NCBI GenBank assembly: GCA_037367355.1
Contig: CM074700.1
Location: 1,426,001-1,490,000, forward strand
DNA from: Neoscytalidium dimidiatum
Taxonomy: Eukaryota; Ascomycota; Dothideomycetes; Botryosphaeriales; Botryosphaeriaceae
Direction of reading: 5' to 3'
DNA: 64,000 nucleotides
Below are positions 14,862 to 25,900 of the stretch, in pieces. The notes below the pieces were generated by a model. The model worked only from the letters and a program-made list of their open reading frames with translations. It made no database searches and was not told the DNA's origin. The translations under genes were made by a program, and so were the position numbers. Position 1 is the stretch's first letter; each line of letters begins with the position of its first letter.

Positions 14862-16229
14862 TTAGGAGTGATTCAGCGACAGCCGCTCAATCTCACCTGA
14901 GGGGCGTGAAGTGAGCTCTTCCGTGTACCCAGGCGGACTGGCGGGAGAATCTTCGTGATATTCACGCCAGGAGGGCGGCGGCCCTTCGATATCATCGTAA
15001 AGCGGCGGTTGTTCCTCATCCCACGAGATTCCGAGGCCAGCTCTCTCGGTGAGGACCAGGTTGAATTGGGTCCGCAGGACGCGTGCGGCACCGGTGGGCG
15101 TGACCTGAGTGGGCTTGTTGTCAGGGGCCCACTCCTCAGCAACAACCATCTCGACAACAAGGTTGTGCTTGACTTCCAGGCCATTCTCAGCCTGGACATC
15201 GCAAGCCGGGTTGAGAACGGGGTTGACCATGGCCTTGAACTCCACCTCGATCTCGTCGTTCTGGATGTCCGTCTTCCAGCCATGCTTGACGTCGTCCGAG
15301 CCAATGACGCGAGTGTCCTCGTGAAGAATGCCCTTGCTTTCGCCGCCAACCTTGGAGACATGCTTGGGGCATGCCGGGGAAATGAATTTGGTGTGCTCCT
15401 CGATGCGCCAGTTGAGTTTCCGGAGCTTCCATCGAGTGGTGGACTTGTCCCTCTTCTCCTCGACAAGGCCGGACATACGCATCTCAACGTTGAAGTCTCC
15501 GATGGGGTGGACCACGTTGGGAAGGGTGACGGATGCGGTAAGGTTTGTGGGAGGGAAGATGCGGACAGAGTGTTTGTCATTCGCCGGGAGGATGGCACGC
15601 TTGATATTGATTATCCGGCTAAAAGTGATAACCTCGCCGGAGGTAGTGGTGGCCTCGGCAGCCAGGTGGTATTCGAGGTGGACAAGAGGGTTGTTCGTTG
15701 ACGCAGGGAGGTGGCCGGGGACCAAGTAGCTGAATGGAAACTGGTGCTCGCCTTTGTTCAGGACCAGTTGACCCTGGCTGAAGGACCACTTCTTCAGCTC
15801 GGTAGTTTGCGAGGTGCAGTCAGGGCACTGCTTCGCGACAGGCTCCTTGGTGGTGGTGGTAGCGAGCAGCTGCATGTGGAACTTTTCGAAGACCAGCTCG
15901 GGCTCGGCGACATCCACCTTGAGCTGGCCGGAGAAGATGGCGCCGGTGGAGTTCTGGGGGGAGTTGTAGAGGACGATTGGCGGGGACTCGACGAGCAGAT
16001 CCATCTTTGCGGGCTTTGCAGAGTCCAGCTTGGTGGCGCTCTTCCTCTCGTTCTTATGGCGGCCGACCAGGCTGTGGCGCTTCAGGGCGTCCATGTTGGC
16101 ACGGTTGGGCGAGGTAGCACGCTTGATGACCTTTGCCAGGATCTTGCTCTCATGCGGATCGACGTCGTAGGGCGGAGGCGATGACGAGTCGGTCCGCTTC
16201 GGGAGGGGAAAGTGAAGAAGGCCAGGCAT
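14862..16229 (-). CDS. Arrestin-related trafficking adaptor, Ldb19/Art1-like
   Basis: Alpha-arrestins recruit the HECT ligase Rsp5 to plasma-membrane transporters and trigger their endocytosis. Single exon, 455 residues, starting at an ATG at 16229. The central region (about residues 85-390) reads as two arrestin-type beta-sandwich halves, with LYNSPQNSTGAIFSGQLKVDV near the start and a Cys pair (CPDC) followed by ELKKWSFSQGQLVLNKGEHQF. This pattern recalls the Ldb19 family rather than the classic arrestin_N proteins. The C-terminal tail carries two PPxY motifs, PPLY (408-411) and PPGY (432-435), the ligands of Rsp5 WW domains. The N-terminus is Ser/Pro-rich and basic, as in other trafficking adaptors. 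The adaptor role is inferred from the family; the cargo cannot be read from sequence. Confidence 0.83.
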   Translation of the reverse strand: MPGLLHFPLPKRTDSSSPPPYDVDPHESKILAKVIKRATSPNRANMDALKRHSLVGRHKNERKSATKLDSAKPAKMDLLVESPPIVLYNSPQNSTGAIFSGQLKVDVAEPELVFEKFHMQLLATTTTKEPVAKQCPDCTSQTTELKKWSFSQGQLVLNKGEHQFPFSYLVPGHLPASTNNPLVHLEYHLAAEATTTSGEVITFSRIINIKRAILPANDKHSVRIFPPTNLTASVTLPNVVHPIGDFNVEMRMSGLVEEKRDKSTTRWKLRKLNWRIEEHTKFISPACPKHVSKVGGESKGILHEDTRVIGSDDVKHGWKTDIQNDEIEVEFKAMVNPVLNPACDVQAENGLEVKHNLVVEMVVAEEWAPDNKPTQVTPTGAARVLRTQFNLVLTERAGLGISWDEEQPPLYDDIEGPPPSWREYHEDSPASPPGYTEELTSRPSGEIERLSLNHS

Positions 16230-16767
16230 GCTGGTGGGCGAGCTGTCAGGCAGAGGGGCGGAGGGTGGAGTGACAACGGGCGGTGGATGGCCGGATTTGG
16301 TAGGTCGTTGCGGACAATCTGGGGTAAGCGCTCAAGATAGCGTCTTGTGTTGGATCAGATGGCGCAGACGCGGAATGGGATTGAACATAGTCCTCGGGGT
16401 CGCTATAGGATCTTTCGCAGACAAAAGCCATTGCGGTGGGGTGCGGCTCTGGGGGACTTATGTAGTGGTGCAAGGCGAGGCACGGGGAAAAAAAAACTAC
16501 TAGGCGTTTCGAGCACTGGCAACAGAATTCTCATGACCAGCGCCATGATGACGATGGTCCGAGAAAACGTGCTGCCCCTGTTGGCCTGGGCCGAAAGCCG
16601 GCGCTAATTTGCTCCTATTCTCGAGCCCTGTGCGCTTCCCGCGCTGCTTCCCGCCGCGCCCCCGGCCGGCGACGCTGCCCGCCCGCATGTTGCCCGGCCA
16701 GAGCCCAGCACGAGTGACCTCAGCGATGACTCCGCGCCATCGCATCATCCCCTCCAGCCGTCCCGCA

Positions 16768-16770
<3 letters not shown>

Positions 16771-16798
<28 letters not shown>
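16771..16798. repeat. (CTG)n trinucleotide repeat, about 9 copies
   Basis: A perfect CTG run inside a GC-rich intergenic stretch. It encodes poly-Leu or poly-Ser in the overlapping frames, so those frames are not taken as genes. Confidence 0.9.
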
Positions 16799-16800
<2 letters not shown>

Positions 16801-17601
16801 CTGACCGTCCCTGGCCCGTCCCGTCGCCTGACGCCCGCCTCCAGCGCCCCGTCATTGGCGGGCACCCCCATCACCGCCAGCCAGCCCGCGCGCTCTTCTT
16901 CCCCGCAATCTGGCGCTCCCTGAGACGCGCAACCGCCATCTCCTCGGAGCCCTCACAGCGTCGCCTCGCGGCGGGCACCACAGCTCGGCTCGGCTCGGCT
17001 CAGCTCAGCACAGCGACAACAATAATGGCGCAGCAGAGACAGGTAGACAGGCAGCAAAGCCGTCTTCGCGAGCGGCGCCGGGCAGCGTGTCGCCGGAGTC
17101 ACACACGGTGCGTTTCTCTTAGTAACGGCCGCACTGACTGGGCTAGCCAGCCGGCGCTTCTAGAAAAAAATTCCTTGCGGTGGTGCGCCGCGGCCAAGGT
17201 CGCGCACACATCGCATCAGATCCGTCCCCACCTGCGCGAGCGGCGAGCAGCCATTGATCGAGCCAGCGCTGCTCAATCCGTGTTTCTCTTACTCGATCGC
17301 CGCCCGGCTGCCTGTCTGGGCCTGTGTTGCAGCCAGCGCCCTGCCGGATGCCGCTGACCGGTTCGCCGTCGACCAGCTGCGCGCGCTCGGCGTGGCCCGA
17401 TGTCGCTGCCCAGCATGCCGAAGCGGGAGCTCGACCGATCTGCCGACGCGCCCTGCGGCTCAAAACCCATCTGCCCTTGTGATCTGGCCGGTGGACCGCC
17501 CGCCGAACTGCTCACCCGACACGAGCTGCTGCGACGTGAGCTGACACCTTCATGATCCCCTCATGACGGCTCTCCTCCAATTGGAACCCCTGCCGCCGCA
17601 C

Positions 17602-17650
17602 CCTCGCCCTCGCCCTCGCCCTCGCCCTCGCCCACGGCCACGGCCACGAC
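17602..17650. repeat. CCTCGC/CACGGC hexanucleotide repeats
   Basis: About five copies of CCTCGC run directly into about three copies of a CACGGC-type unit. They give Arg-Pro, Glu-Gly or Ala-Arg repeats in the overlapping frames. Confidence 0.85.
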
Positions 17651-19952
17651 CGCAGCTGCACTGCCAGCATGCCCGCTGCCCGCTGCCCGCAGTCCGCAGC
17701 CCACAACCACCGGTGAGGCCGCGCGACAATTGCCAGCCGGCAACAGCGTCAATTCAACCCTCGCCCTCTCCTGGCCGCAGGCCCTTTGCAATGCGTGCGC
17801 GCAATGGGTATTGTACATACAATACCGCGCAAGCCGTGGCCAATGTCGCGTCAATGCCTCCCGCCCTGGGAATAGCAACACCCTGATCGGCCTCCAGCCT
17901 GAGCAATCGCGCCCCTTCATTGCGACAACCCCTTCTTTGGAGTCCTCATTTCCTCCCTGCCTTCTCCTGTCGTGACCTTCGTGATGCCCCCGTGAGATCA
18001 TTAACGGGGCCTGTCAACAAATGCCGCTGAACACGTCAACACGGGTGCCAGGGCAGCCGTCGGCTCGTCACCGCGCGTCCCAGCTTCACGATGCCGCCGG
18101 ACGCCCGCATGCCCTCCGCCTCCTGCTCCTCGGTCCTGCTGTGTGCAAAACCACTTCAGCCCAGTCGCGGCTGTCGTCGGCCTACGTCCACAGTCTGGCC
18201 CGCGGTCTCCTCCACAAAACCCACACATTCGCCCCTCTAGTGCTGTCGCAGGACCCATATCCGTCTCTGCGTAGGCTGCGTCAGTATCCACCTGCACTGC
18301 TTTCTGTCTGGAGTTGGGCGTTCCAGAGCCAGCATTGTCCTGGTACCTGACGATCGCGATCTTCCGCACCGCACCGCGCCGTCTACCGCTGCGCCCTTTG
18401 CATGTCTTTGTGTCAAATTATTGCTTTATCCAGCAAGGTGCTGCAAAGAACTTTTTTTTTTCCCTCCTGCAAGAGTCACCGTTGCACAGGGACCGCCGCT
18501 TTTCGACGTCCAATCCGCGCCAGAGCTTGCGTACCCATTAGGTAATGAGAACGCCGCCCTGCACCACACGTGGCCGACGCGACTGGCTTCCTGCGAGCGC
18601 GCTGGCCGCCCTCTCACCTTCACGTGCATCAATGAGCCGCCATTAAGCTCCGTCTTCTCAACGGGCAACGGAAGTCGTGTAGTTTGGCTCTGCATGTGCG
18701 GGAGGAGGGGGGGTGGGCTGAGCGGAAGACGGAGGAGATGTGGGTGGAGCAGCGGAGGCATTTTCTCCTCCACGCGCTTTTCTCGGCTTGCCCAGGAGCG
18801 GCATTTGAGTGTGCGCCAGCGTCGAGGAACGAACGGCTCCCGAGTCATTCGCCGGCCGGACTCCTCCCGCTCCTTCAGTGGGCTGACCCTGAGCTCGCAA
18901 TTCCCATCGTGGAAGTCGACAGCGAACATCGGAGCCCATGTGGCTCCTCGCTACCATGATGTCAGGACACGACATCCTCACCAATATTGCGTTCGTAAGT
19001 CCTCTAGAACACTTGCCGTGATTTGGATGCCCGTCAGCAACGATGAATACACTTTAGCTTCTCTTGGTCCAGAGTATGTTCGAAGTGTCGTCCCTCTTGC
19101 GTGATTTCGAGCATCACATGGCACACAAAAGACGGTCAGTCTGTTGGGTGGACGCATCAGGCTCGAACTTGACAAACACTCTACAATAACATTTGCTCAG
19201 AACCGTCGTGTCGCACCTGATTACCAATGGCATCGCTCCTCAAAGTGAGCGTCAGATTCTTTAACGTCTCATCTCCCTTAATCCCGTCCGTTTACTTGAT
19301 GAATGCTACCACCATCCCCGCTCAACAGCAGGGCGACGATCTCGCAGGCGCTATGCACAGGTGCTTGTACATACGTATACGTGGTTTATTGATGATTTGG
19401 TTGACCGCATAGAGGATTGCAGGAGAGTCCACAGTGCGCATCGAACCAGCAATCAAGCATGTCCATCCCTCCGTATCCTCGCCTCGTTGCTGTAATGCTA
19501 AGAGCGAACTCTCCAAATTGATCTACCAGGCTTCGTATATATCTATATCATGGTCTCACAGTACTTGTTAGCCGGTGGAGTTCTATACGTACGATGGTCA
19601 AGTCCTAGCCGTGTCTTCTCAAAAAAAAAAAAATTCATGTTGTCCGGAAACGGATCTAGTGGTGCTAACGATAGGACTATACCTTAAGCTACTTTTGACG
19701 AAATATGGAAGTATAGAGCGGGCCCATTCTTTTCGCTTGTCATTTCAGCCTGTCGCCCATGCTCCCACTTTTGTTTCGCAACTTCTTTATGTGCGAAAAC
19801 GACAGTTTGGTGCTCAGGGAAGCGGCCAGCAATGAATCAACTCTACTAAGCAGTTTGGACTACCTGATCAGCCAGGACTACTACAAGCTCCGTTGTTCAT
19901 GCCAGCTGCCACTTCGCATGGTTTTTCCAAAGACTCATTCAACCAAGTTTCC

Positions 19953-22900
19953 TTACAACCCACCTGAAATAGTCCTCTTCGAGCCAGGTCTCCGCCTTCC
20001 CCAAGAGCTTCGCCATGTCGACGAACTCTTCCACGTAGAGGCACTCCGAATAGACATTTTGTCATCTTCTTCGCCCTCTGTCGGGGCCACCTTCCTCGAG
20101 ACCGTGGTTCTCCGCCTTCTTATTGTCGCTCTTGTTGAGTTCGACCTCATCGACAGCCGATCACTGTCATTGTCTCCACTTACTGCGGCAGCACCAACGG
20201 CAGCTCCCGAACGCAACTGCATAAACAGCGGGGTTCTCAAGAAGGCTGGCTCCGGCACCCCCCTACTGCGGAAATCCGCAGCACAGGGCAGACCAACTGC
20301 AACCTGCGGCGCCACTACGGATGCGCTGGCGCGTTGCTTGTCGATGTGATACTCGATCAGAGCGAGGAACTGCTCCTCCTGAACACCGCCGTCATCGTCC
20401 GCGAAGAAGAACAACGGATTCGGGTTCAAAGTCTCGCGATTGGCCGCAGTAGAACCGGCCGACAGGACGTTTCCAAGGTCAAGCGTTGTCGCGGGTAGGC
20501 CCCGAGCACGACGGTAATATGCCAGAGCATCTTGGTAGGTGTTCGCTGCGGCGTCGTTGGCTTGATTCTTGGAACCCAGAACAGCGTTGTGGCTGGAAAG
20601 CATAATGAAGAAGTCGAGCTCTCTCGGAAGGTACTCATGGAGATTCCAGGAGCCACGGACTTTTGGAGCCAGAGCAGCCTGAAAATCCTCAAGAGACATA
20701 GATCCAAACGGGCAGTCCTGCGTAGACATCGTCAGTCATCGTTATCGTTTGGGAAATATGAGAAGAACCCTTGCCTTGAATTGAAGAGCCTCTTGTACAA
20801 CACCTGCAATCTTCGGCATTCCAGATTCTTCACATGAACGTAAAGCTGCCAGCAGTGTTCCATCGTCGCTGACATCACACTCGAAGATCTCACTACGGAC
20901 TCCGATTCTTTTGAGGTCCTCTATCAGTTGTTGAGAAGCATCGCCGGCGGCACCAGCTCGCGTCAGAAAAATGAGGTTTTGTGCCCCTTGTTGAGCCATC
21001 CACTTTGCTATGCTGCGTCCCAGGCCACCGAGGCCACCGCTCAGAACGTAGGAAGCGTCCGCTCTTAGTCGTGCTGAGGCTCTTGGCTTGGGAAGGGCAC
21101 TGACAACATCCTCCTCGTTTGCTGTGAGAACAACCTTGCCTACATGGCTACCTTGATGAACAAGACTGAACGCTTCCTCGATCTGGGAGTAGTTGTATAC
21201 CGTGAGTGGAGCGGCTGGCTTGATCTCTTCCCGTGTCCAAAGATCGATGGTGTGGTTCAGGATGCGGGCAGTCGTCTTGGGATCCAATTTAACCACCGAG
21301 TGTAAATCAACAGCGGTAAATGTGGCGGACCTGGCGAATGGTTCCATGTTCAGTTTGGCGTTCGCAAAGACATCACGGTTTCCAATCTCAACGAAACGAC
21401 CGAACGGTGCGATGCAGTCCCAAGACCTCCGCAACGCCTCTCCGGAAAGGGAGTTGAGTATCACATCGATCCCGCGGCCCTGGGTCGTACGTTTGACACC
21501 TTTGGCAAAGGAAAGGTCTCTGGATGAGAAGATTCGATCCTTCGGAATGCCATACACGTTGACAAGAAGATCCCTCTTCTCCTCTGCGGAGACCGTAACA
21601 AACACTTCGGCCCCTTGAGACTTAGCAAGTTGAATGGCAGCTTGGCCGACGCCACCGGCAGCTCCATGGATAAGGCATGACTCCCCTTTCTTCAACCGTC
21701 CAAGCTCGATGAGAGCATAATAAGCCATAACGAAAGCGACTGGTAGGCCTGCTGCGACGGTGAAGTCCATATCTTCAGGGATCTTGATAGCAGCGTCCCT
21801 CGGCGTCCTGGTGTAAGTCTGAAAGGTCCCTTGGTCTGCCGAGAGTATCATGACTCGGTCTCCGAGCTCGATGTCAGTGACATGGGAGCCCACGCGCGTT
21901 ACAAATCCTGCACCTTCGAATCCGAACTTGTTCATGGGAGCTTCGCCTGTGGCTGCAAGGACGTCCCTGGAGTTGAGGCCGGTGGCCTTTATCTCGACTT
22001 CGACGTAGTTATCGGGAAGGGGCTTTGCGAATTCGTCATCATCAACGAAACGCAAGGAGTTGAGCTGGCCCGGTGTGGCAATGCCTAAGATTTGTCAATA
22101 AAGTCTCGAGGCTGGAAAGTCAAGTAACGGATATCTCACCAAGCTTAAGAGCTCTTGATCGATCCGTGCCGAAAGCTTGGGGCTGTGGAACAGGCTTAGC
22201 ACAGCTTGAGCTGATGAAGTCGTTTGCATATGAGGCCTCCACCAAGCGGTTGGTGCGAACCAGGTTCCCGCGGACCAAGTACTCTGCGTTCTTGTCACGA
22301 CCCTCCACAAAATGACGCCGATAAATCCTCCTGAGATGGCGCGCCACTTCACTCTCGATTTTCTCCAAGTCTTCGAACGCGACAGTGGTGAGGTCGCATC
22401 CATCCTGCTCTCTCTCCCAACGGAGGGTTCGCAGCAAGCCGGTACATAGTCCAACCTTTGGGTTCTCAAAGGGGTCCATGGTCGCCCAAATGACTCCACT
22501 TGCGGTGCTTAGAAGCGCCCTTAATGCCGTCCACTCTTCCGTTTCGATGTTCCCAGCAAGGAAAGCGTCTCCCAGCTCCATTGTCACGATACAAAAAGCA
22601 TTCTCGAGGTTGTACTCCTCAAGTTGCGTGAATGGGCGCACTTTGAGTTCTAGTCTACCGGCGTACATCGTCATTAGCTGCGCCGCCAGATTATCGGCAA
22701 CAAGCTGCTCTCGCAGAGCAGGCCTCGTCGAGGTCACGACGACCGTTCTCTTTATCTCGATCTCCGTCTGCACTCTATCTTCTTCTTCGGTTGTCGCTAC
22801 AATCAAGCTTTGGACATGCAACTCCGGGTTCAAGGAGTCCGGTAAACGGATGACCGACTTCTGAAAGCCATTCTCCCTCAAAGCTGAGACCCAGCCCTTT

Positions 22901-25900
22901 TCGGTCAGCAGTGGTCCCCATTGACGAGCGTTCTCGATACTGCGCCACCAATCTGGAAGAAGACCAAATGAAAGTGTCCCAGCAAGGAATTCTGGTTGAG
23001 TGAACTCCTGGATGATGAGCTTTCCTCCTGGCTTCAACAAACGGTAGATGTTTTCTAGAGTCTGGGACAGATCCGATGTAGCATGGAGGACGTTGGCTGC
23101 AATGACAACATCATAAGTGCCTTCGACTTCCTCAAAACCCTGGCCCGTCAAGTCCTTTTCGATATCCAGGGTTCGAAACTCCAGAACCTCGCGCCATTTG
23201 GTGAATTTCACTTGAGCCCTCTCAAACGATCCAGAGGAGATGTCGGTGAAGGTGTATTTGCGGAGACGAGGCGATCGTTTCCCTCGAATGCCATGAGGAC
23301 ATAGTGTGTCCAGTACGGTGGCAGTTGCTCCACCCGTGCCAGCACCCACTTCGCAGACGCGCAGGTCGCGGTTTTTATGACTGTACAAGTCTAGATATGC
23401 GCTCAGCAGAGTATGGACCTTGTCCGTTCCAACCATATGGCTGTAGTACTCTTCCAAGACAGAGTCGATGAAGACGAGATGGAGTGCGTCTTGCTCGGCG
23501 CGAAGGACCGGGATGATGTGGCTTCCCATACGCACGAGTAACTTTCCTTCCGCTCCAGATTCTTCCATGTTCTTCAAGAAAGCATCTCTCCTCACTCTGT
23601 CCTTCCTGGTCTCTTCCCAGTTTTCGTTCTGGTGGCCAATTCGTTCCTTTTCATAGTTCCGTGCCTGAAGACGGAGCCATTCCAGGTATTTTCGCTTGTG
23701 CGGAGGCAGCTCCCTTGGCTCATTGCTCTCATCTTCAAAGTACTCGACTGCTTCTAGGATGAAGATCGTAGCAGCTAGTTGGAGATCCTGTAGGCGTCTC
23801 AAGTTCGATGGATCATCAAGTTCTAGACTCTTCACGTACTGTCTAAAGCAAGTCTGCACTTCTTCACCTAGGAGGTCGATATCTGGTTTCCAGGTCACAT
23901 TGAAGCAGAGCTGGCGTTGCCCAGACTCTCGAAGCGCTAGTTCCTGTAGAGGTCCTACCTCAAGGCCAGTCAATGTGAGCCTTGCATTGCGGCTTTGTTC
24001 GTCCCATACCGTGAGGTCGCCGCGGAGCCTGTTACTTGTGATCTGTGCAGCGGATGAATGGCAGAGAAAAAGATGACCCGGATCTTTCTCGATGCCTGAG
24101 GAAATCCAAAGACGATTGATGGCAACCGGCACGGACGGTTCCCGCAGAGGCGTTGCCCCAACAGCACTCTGCGTGGCAAAGTGGACCAAATGGATCAAGC
24201 TTTCCAACGTAGCAGGTTGAATGATGTGAGGCTGAAGAAAACCACACGGCATACGGCTAGCAACATCCGGAACTCGTAGGGTCCCGGTGGCATGACCAAC
24301 GGACCCTTCCAGGTCACTACATTTGACTTCCGTAAGGTTCTGAAACAATGGGCCAAATTGCAAACCAACTCGTTCCAGTTCAGCGTACTGCCGGCGCAGG
24401 TCTCTCTTGCTATGGCAGGCAACTTCGTACCTGTCGAGGGATTCCCTGAAGTACTTTTTGTGCTCAACAGCTTCTCGTCCGGCATCGACTGGTCCAGTCG
24501 CAAAAGCAAATTCAGCTGTGATAGCCCCTCTGCAGCACTCAAGCCAGGTCTCATTTTTGTAGCCAAACACCGTGAAGTCCCAAGATGCGTCTTGGCCTCC
24601 ACAAGATTTTCGCATGGACAGCATGACCTCTGTTTCACGGTCTTCGTCAAGAAGTAAAGCATGCGAGATGACAATGTGGCGCAGCTCGAACGCAGCTATT
24701 TCCACGCTCTTTGAAGAGAGCTGCTTCACACCTTCCATGGCCATGATCAAGAATGCTACGCCCGGAAAAACGACGTTGCCGGTAACTTTATGGTCTCTGA
24801 GCCAAGGAAGTTCTGACAAACGAATGATGTTTCTCCACTGTGGTTCGTTTTCATTCCAATCCGGTGTTGGGGCGCCCAAAATATCGTGACGGGGGTATTC
24901 TCGAAGACGCCAGATTTTCCTTCTTCGGCTCTCCGCCCACCACTCTTTGCTGCGGTCAAACGAATAAGGAGGGATGTCGACAAGCAGCTCCGGATCATCA
25001 TCGCTGTGATTAATCCGGCGAAGATCCACCTGATAGCCATCCCCTACGAGCGTGGCAACCGTCGCCAGCAATGTTGCAGCAGCATGGGTGTTTTTAAGGA
25101 GGGCTGATTGGTATTCAATTGTCTCGAAAGAGGGTTCCTCAGCCACAACATTCTCGAGAGCATCCCGAAGTGAGGCAGTTGGTCCCTTTCATTTCCAAAG
25201 TCAGCATCATTGGATAATTTGCGGAGTAAGGCTCCCTCACCAATTCTAAGAGCTTCTGTTTCGGATCCGAATTCTCGATCCTTAAAAAACTGCACATCGC
25301 CCGCAGGGCATCGTCAATTTTCGAATCGGCCTGCAGCGCTTCGATCCAATAGTCCGGTCGGCTCATTTCTGCAGCATCGATCTTCTGACCAGAAACAGAA
25401 GAGAAAATAGTAATGGCCTTTCCACCACTCGTGTTCCCGGCAGAAAGGTCGCCAATAAAAGACCGATACCTGCTGTTGTTTGCATCACTTGCGGAAGCCC
25501 ATAGTGCGGCAAGCATACTACCTTTCGTAGAAGGTGGTCTCGAGGCAATCATACCACGATAGTAGGAGACTTTCCAGGCGCTGCGTTGGTCCAAAGCACC
25601 AGCACAGTACGCCGCAGCTACCTCTCCGGTGGTGTGGCCCAAGACGCATGAAGGAGTAACTCCCCAAGATGCCAGAAGGTCTACCAGAGCGATTTGAACT
25701 ACCGTGGACAGTGTATGCGCAATGTAGGGCTCGTCGATCCTACTCTCGTTTTCATTCTTCAGTAGCTCGTCGAAAACGTTCCAAGGACAACGCAGAGAGG
25801 CGATGAAGTCACTGGCAAGCTCGACAGACTCCTTGAACACAGGGTAAGCGAGAAGTTCTCGTCCCATGGCGTACCACTGCGCGCCTTGGCCAGTGAAAAG

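Larger units (their letters stand above)
16230..19952. other. 3.7 kb without recognised gene, upstream of arrestin and downstream of PKS
   Basis: Many open frames overlap on both strands, but none shows a domain, a credible intron pattern or protein-like composition. The left part is GC-rich with several short tandem repeats: a CTG run near 16771-16798, GGCTC repeats near 16985-17005 and CCTCGC/CACGGC repeats near 17602-17650. The right part (18.9-19.9 kb) is less GC-rich. Just beyond the PKS stop codon, the minus-strand DNA at 19795-19850 encodes a short VDSLLAA-like string, discussed under findings. Confidence 0.5.
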
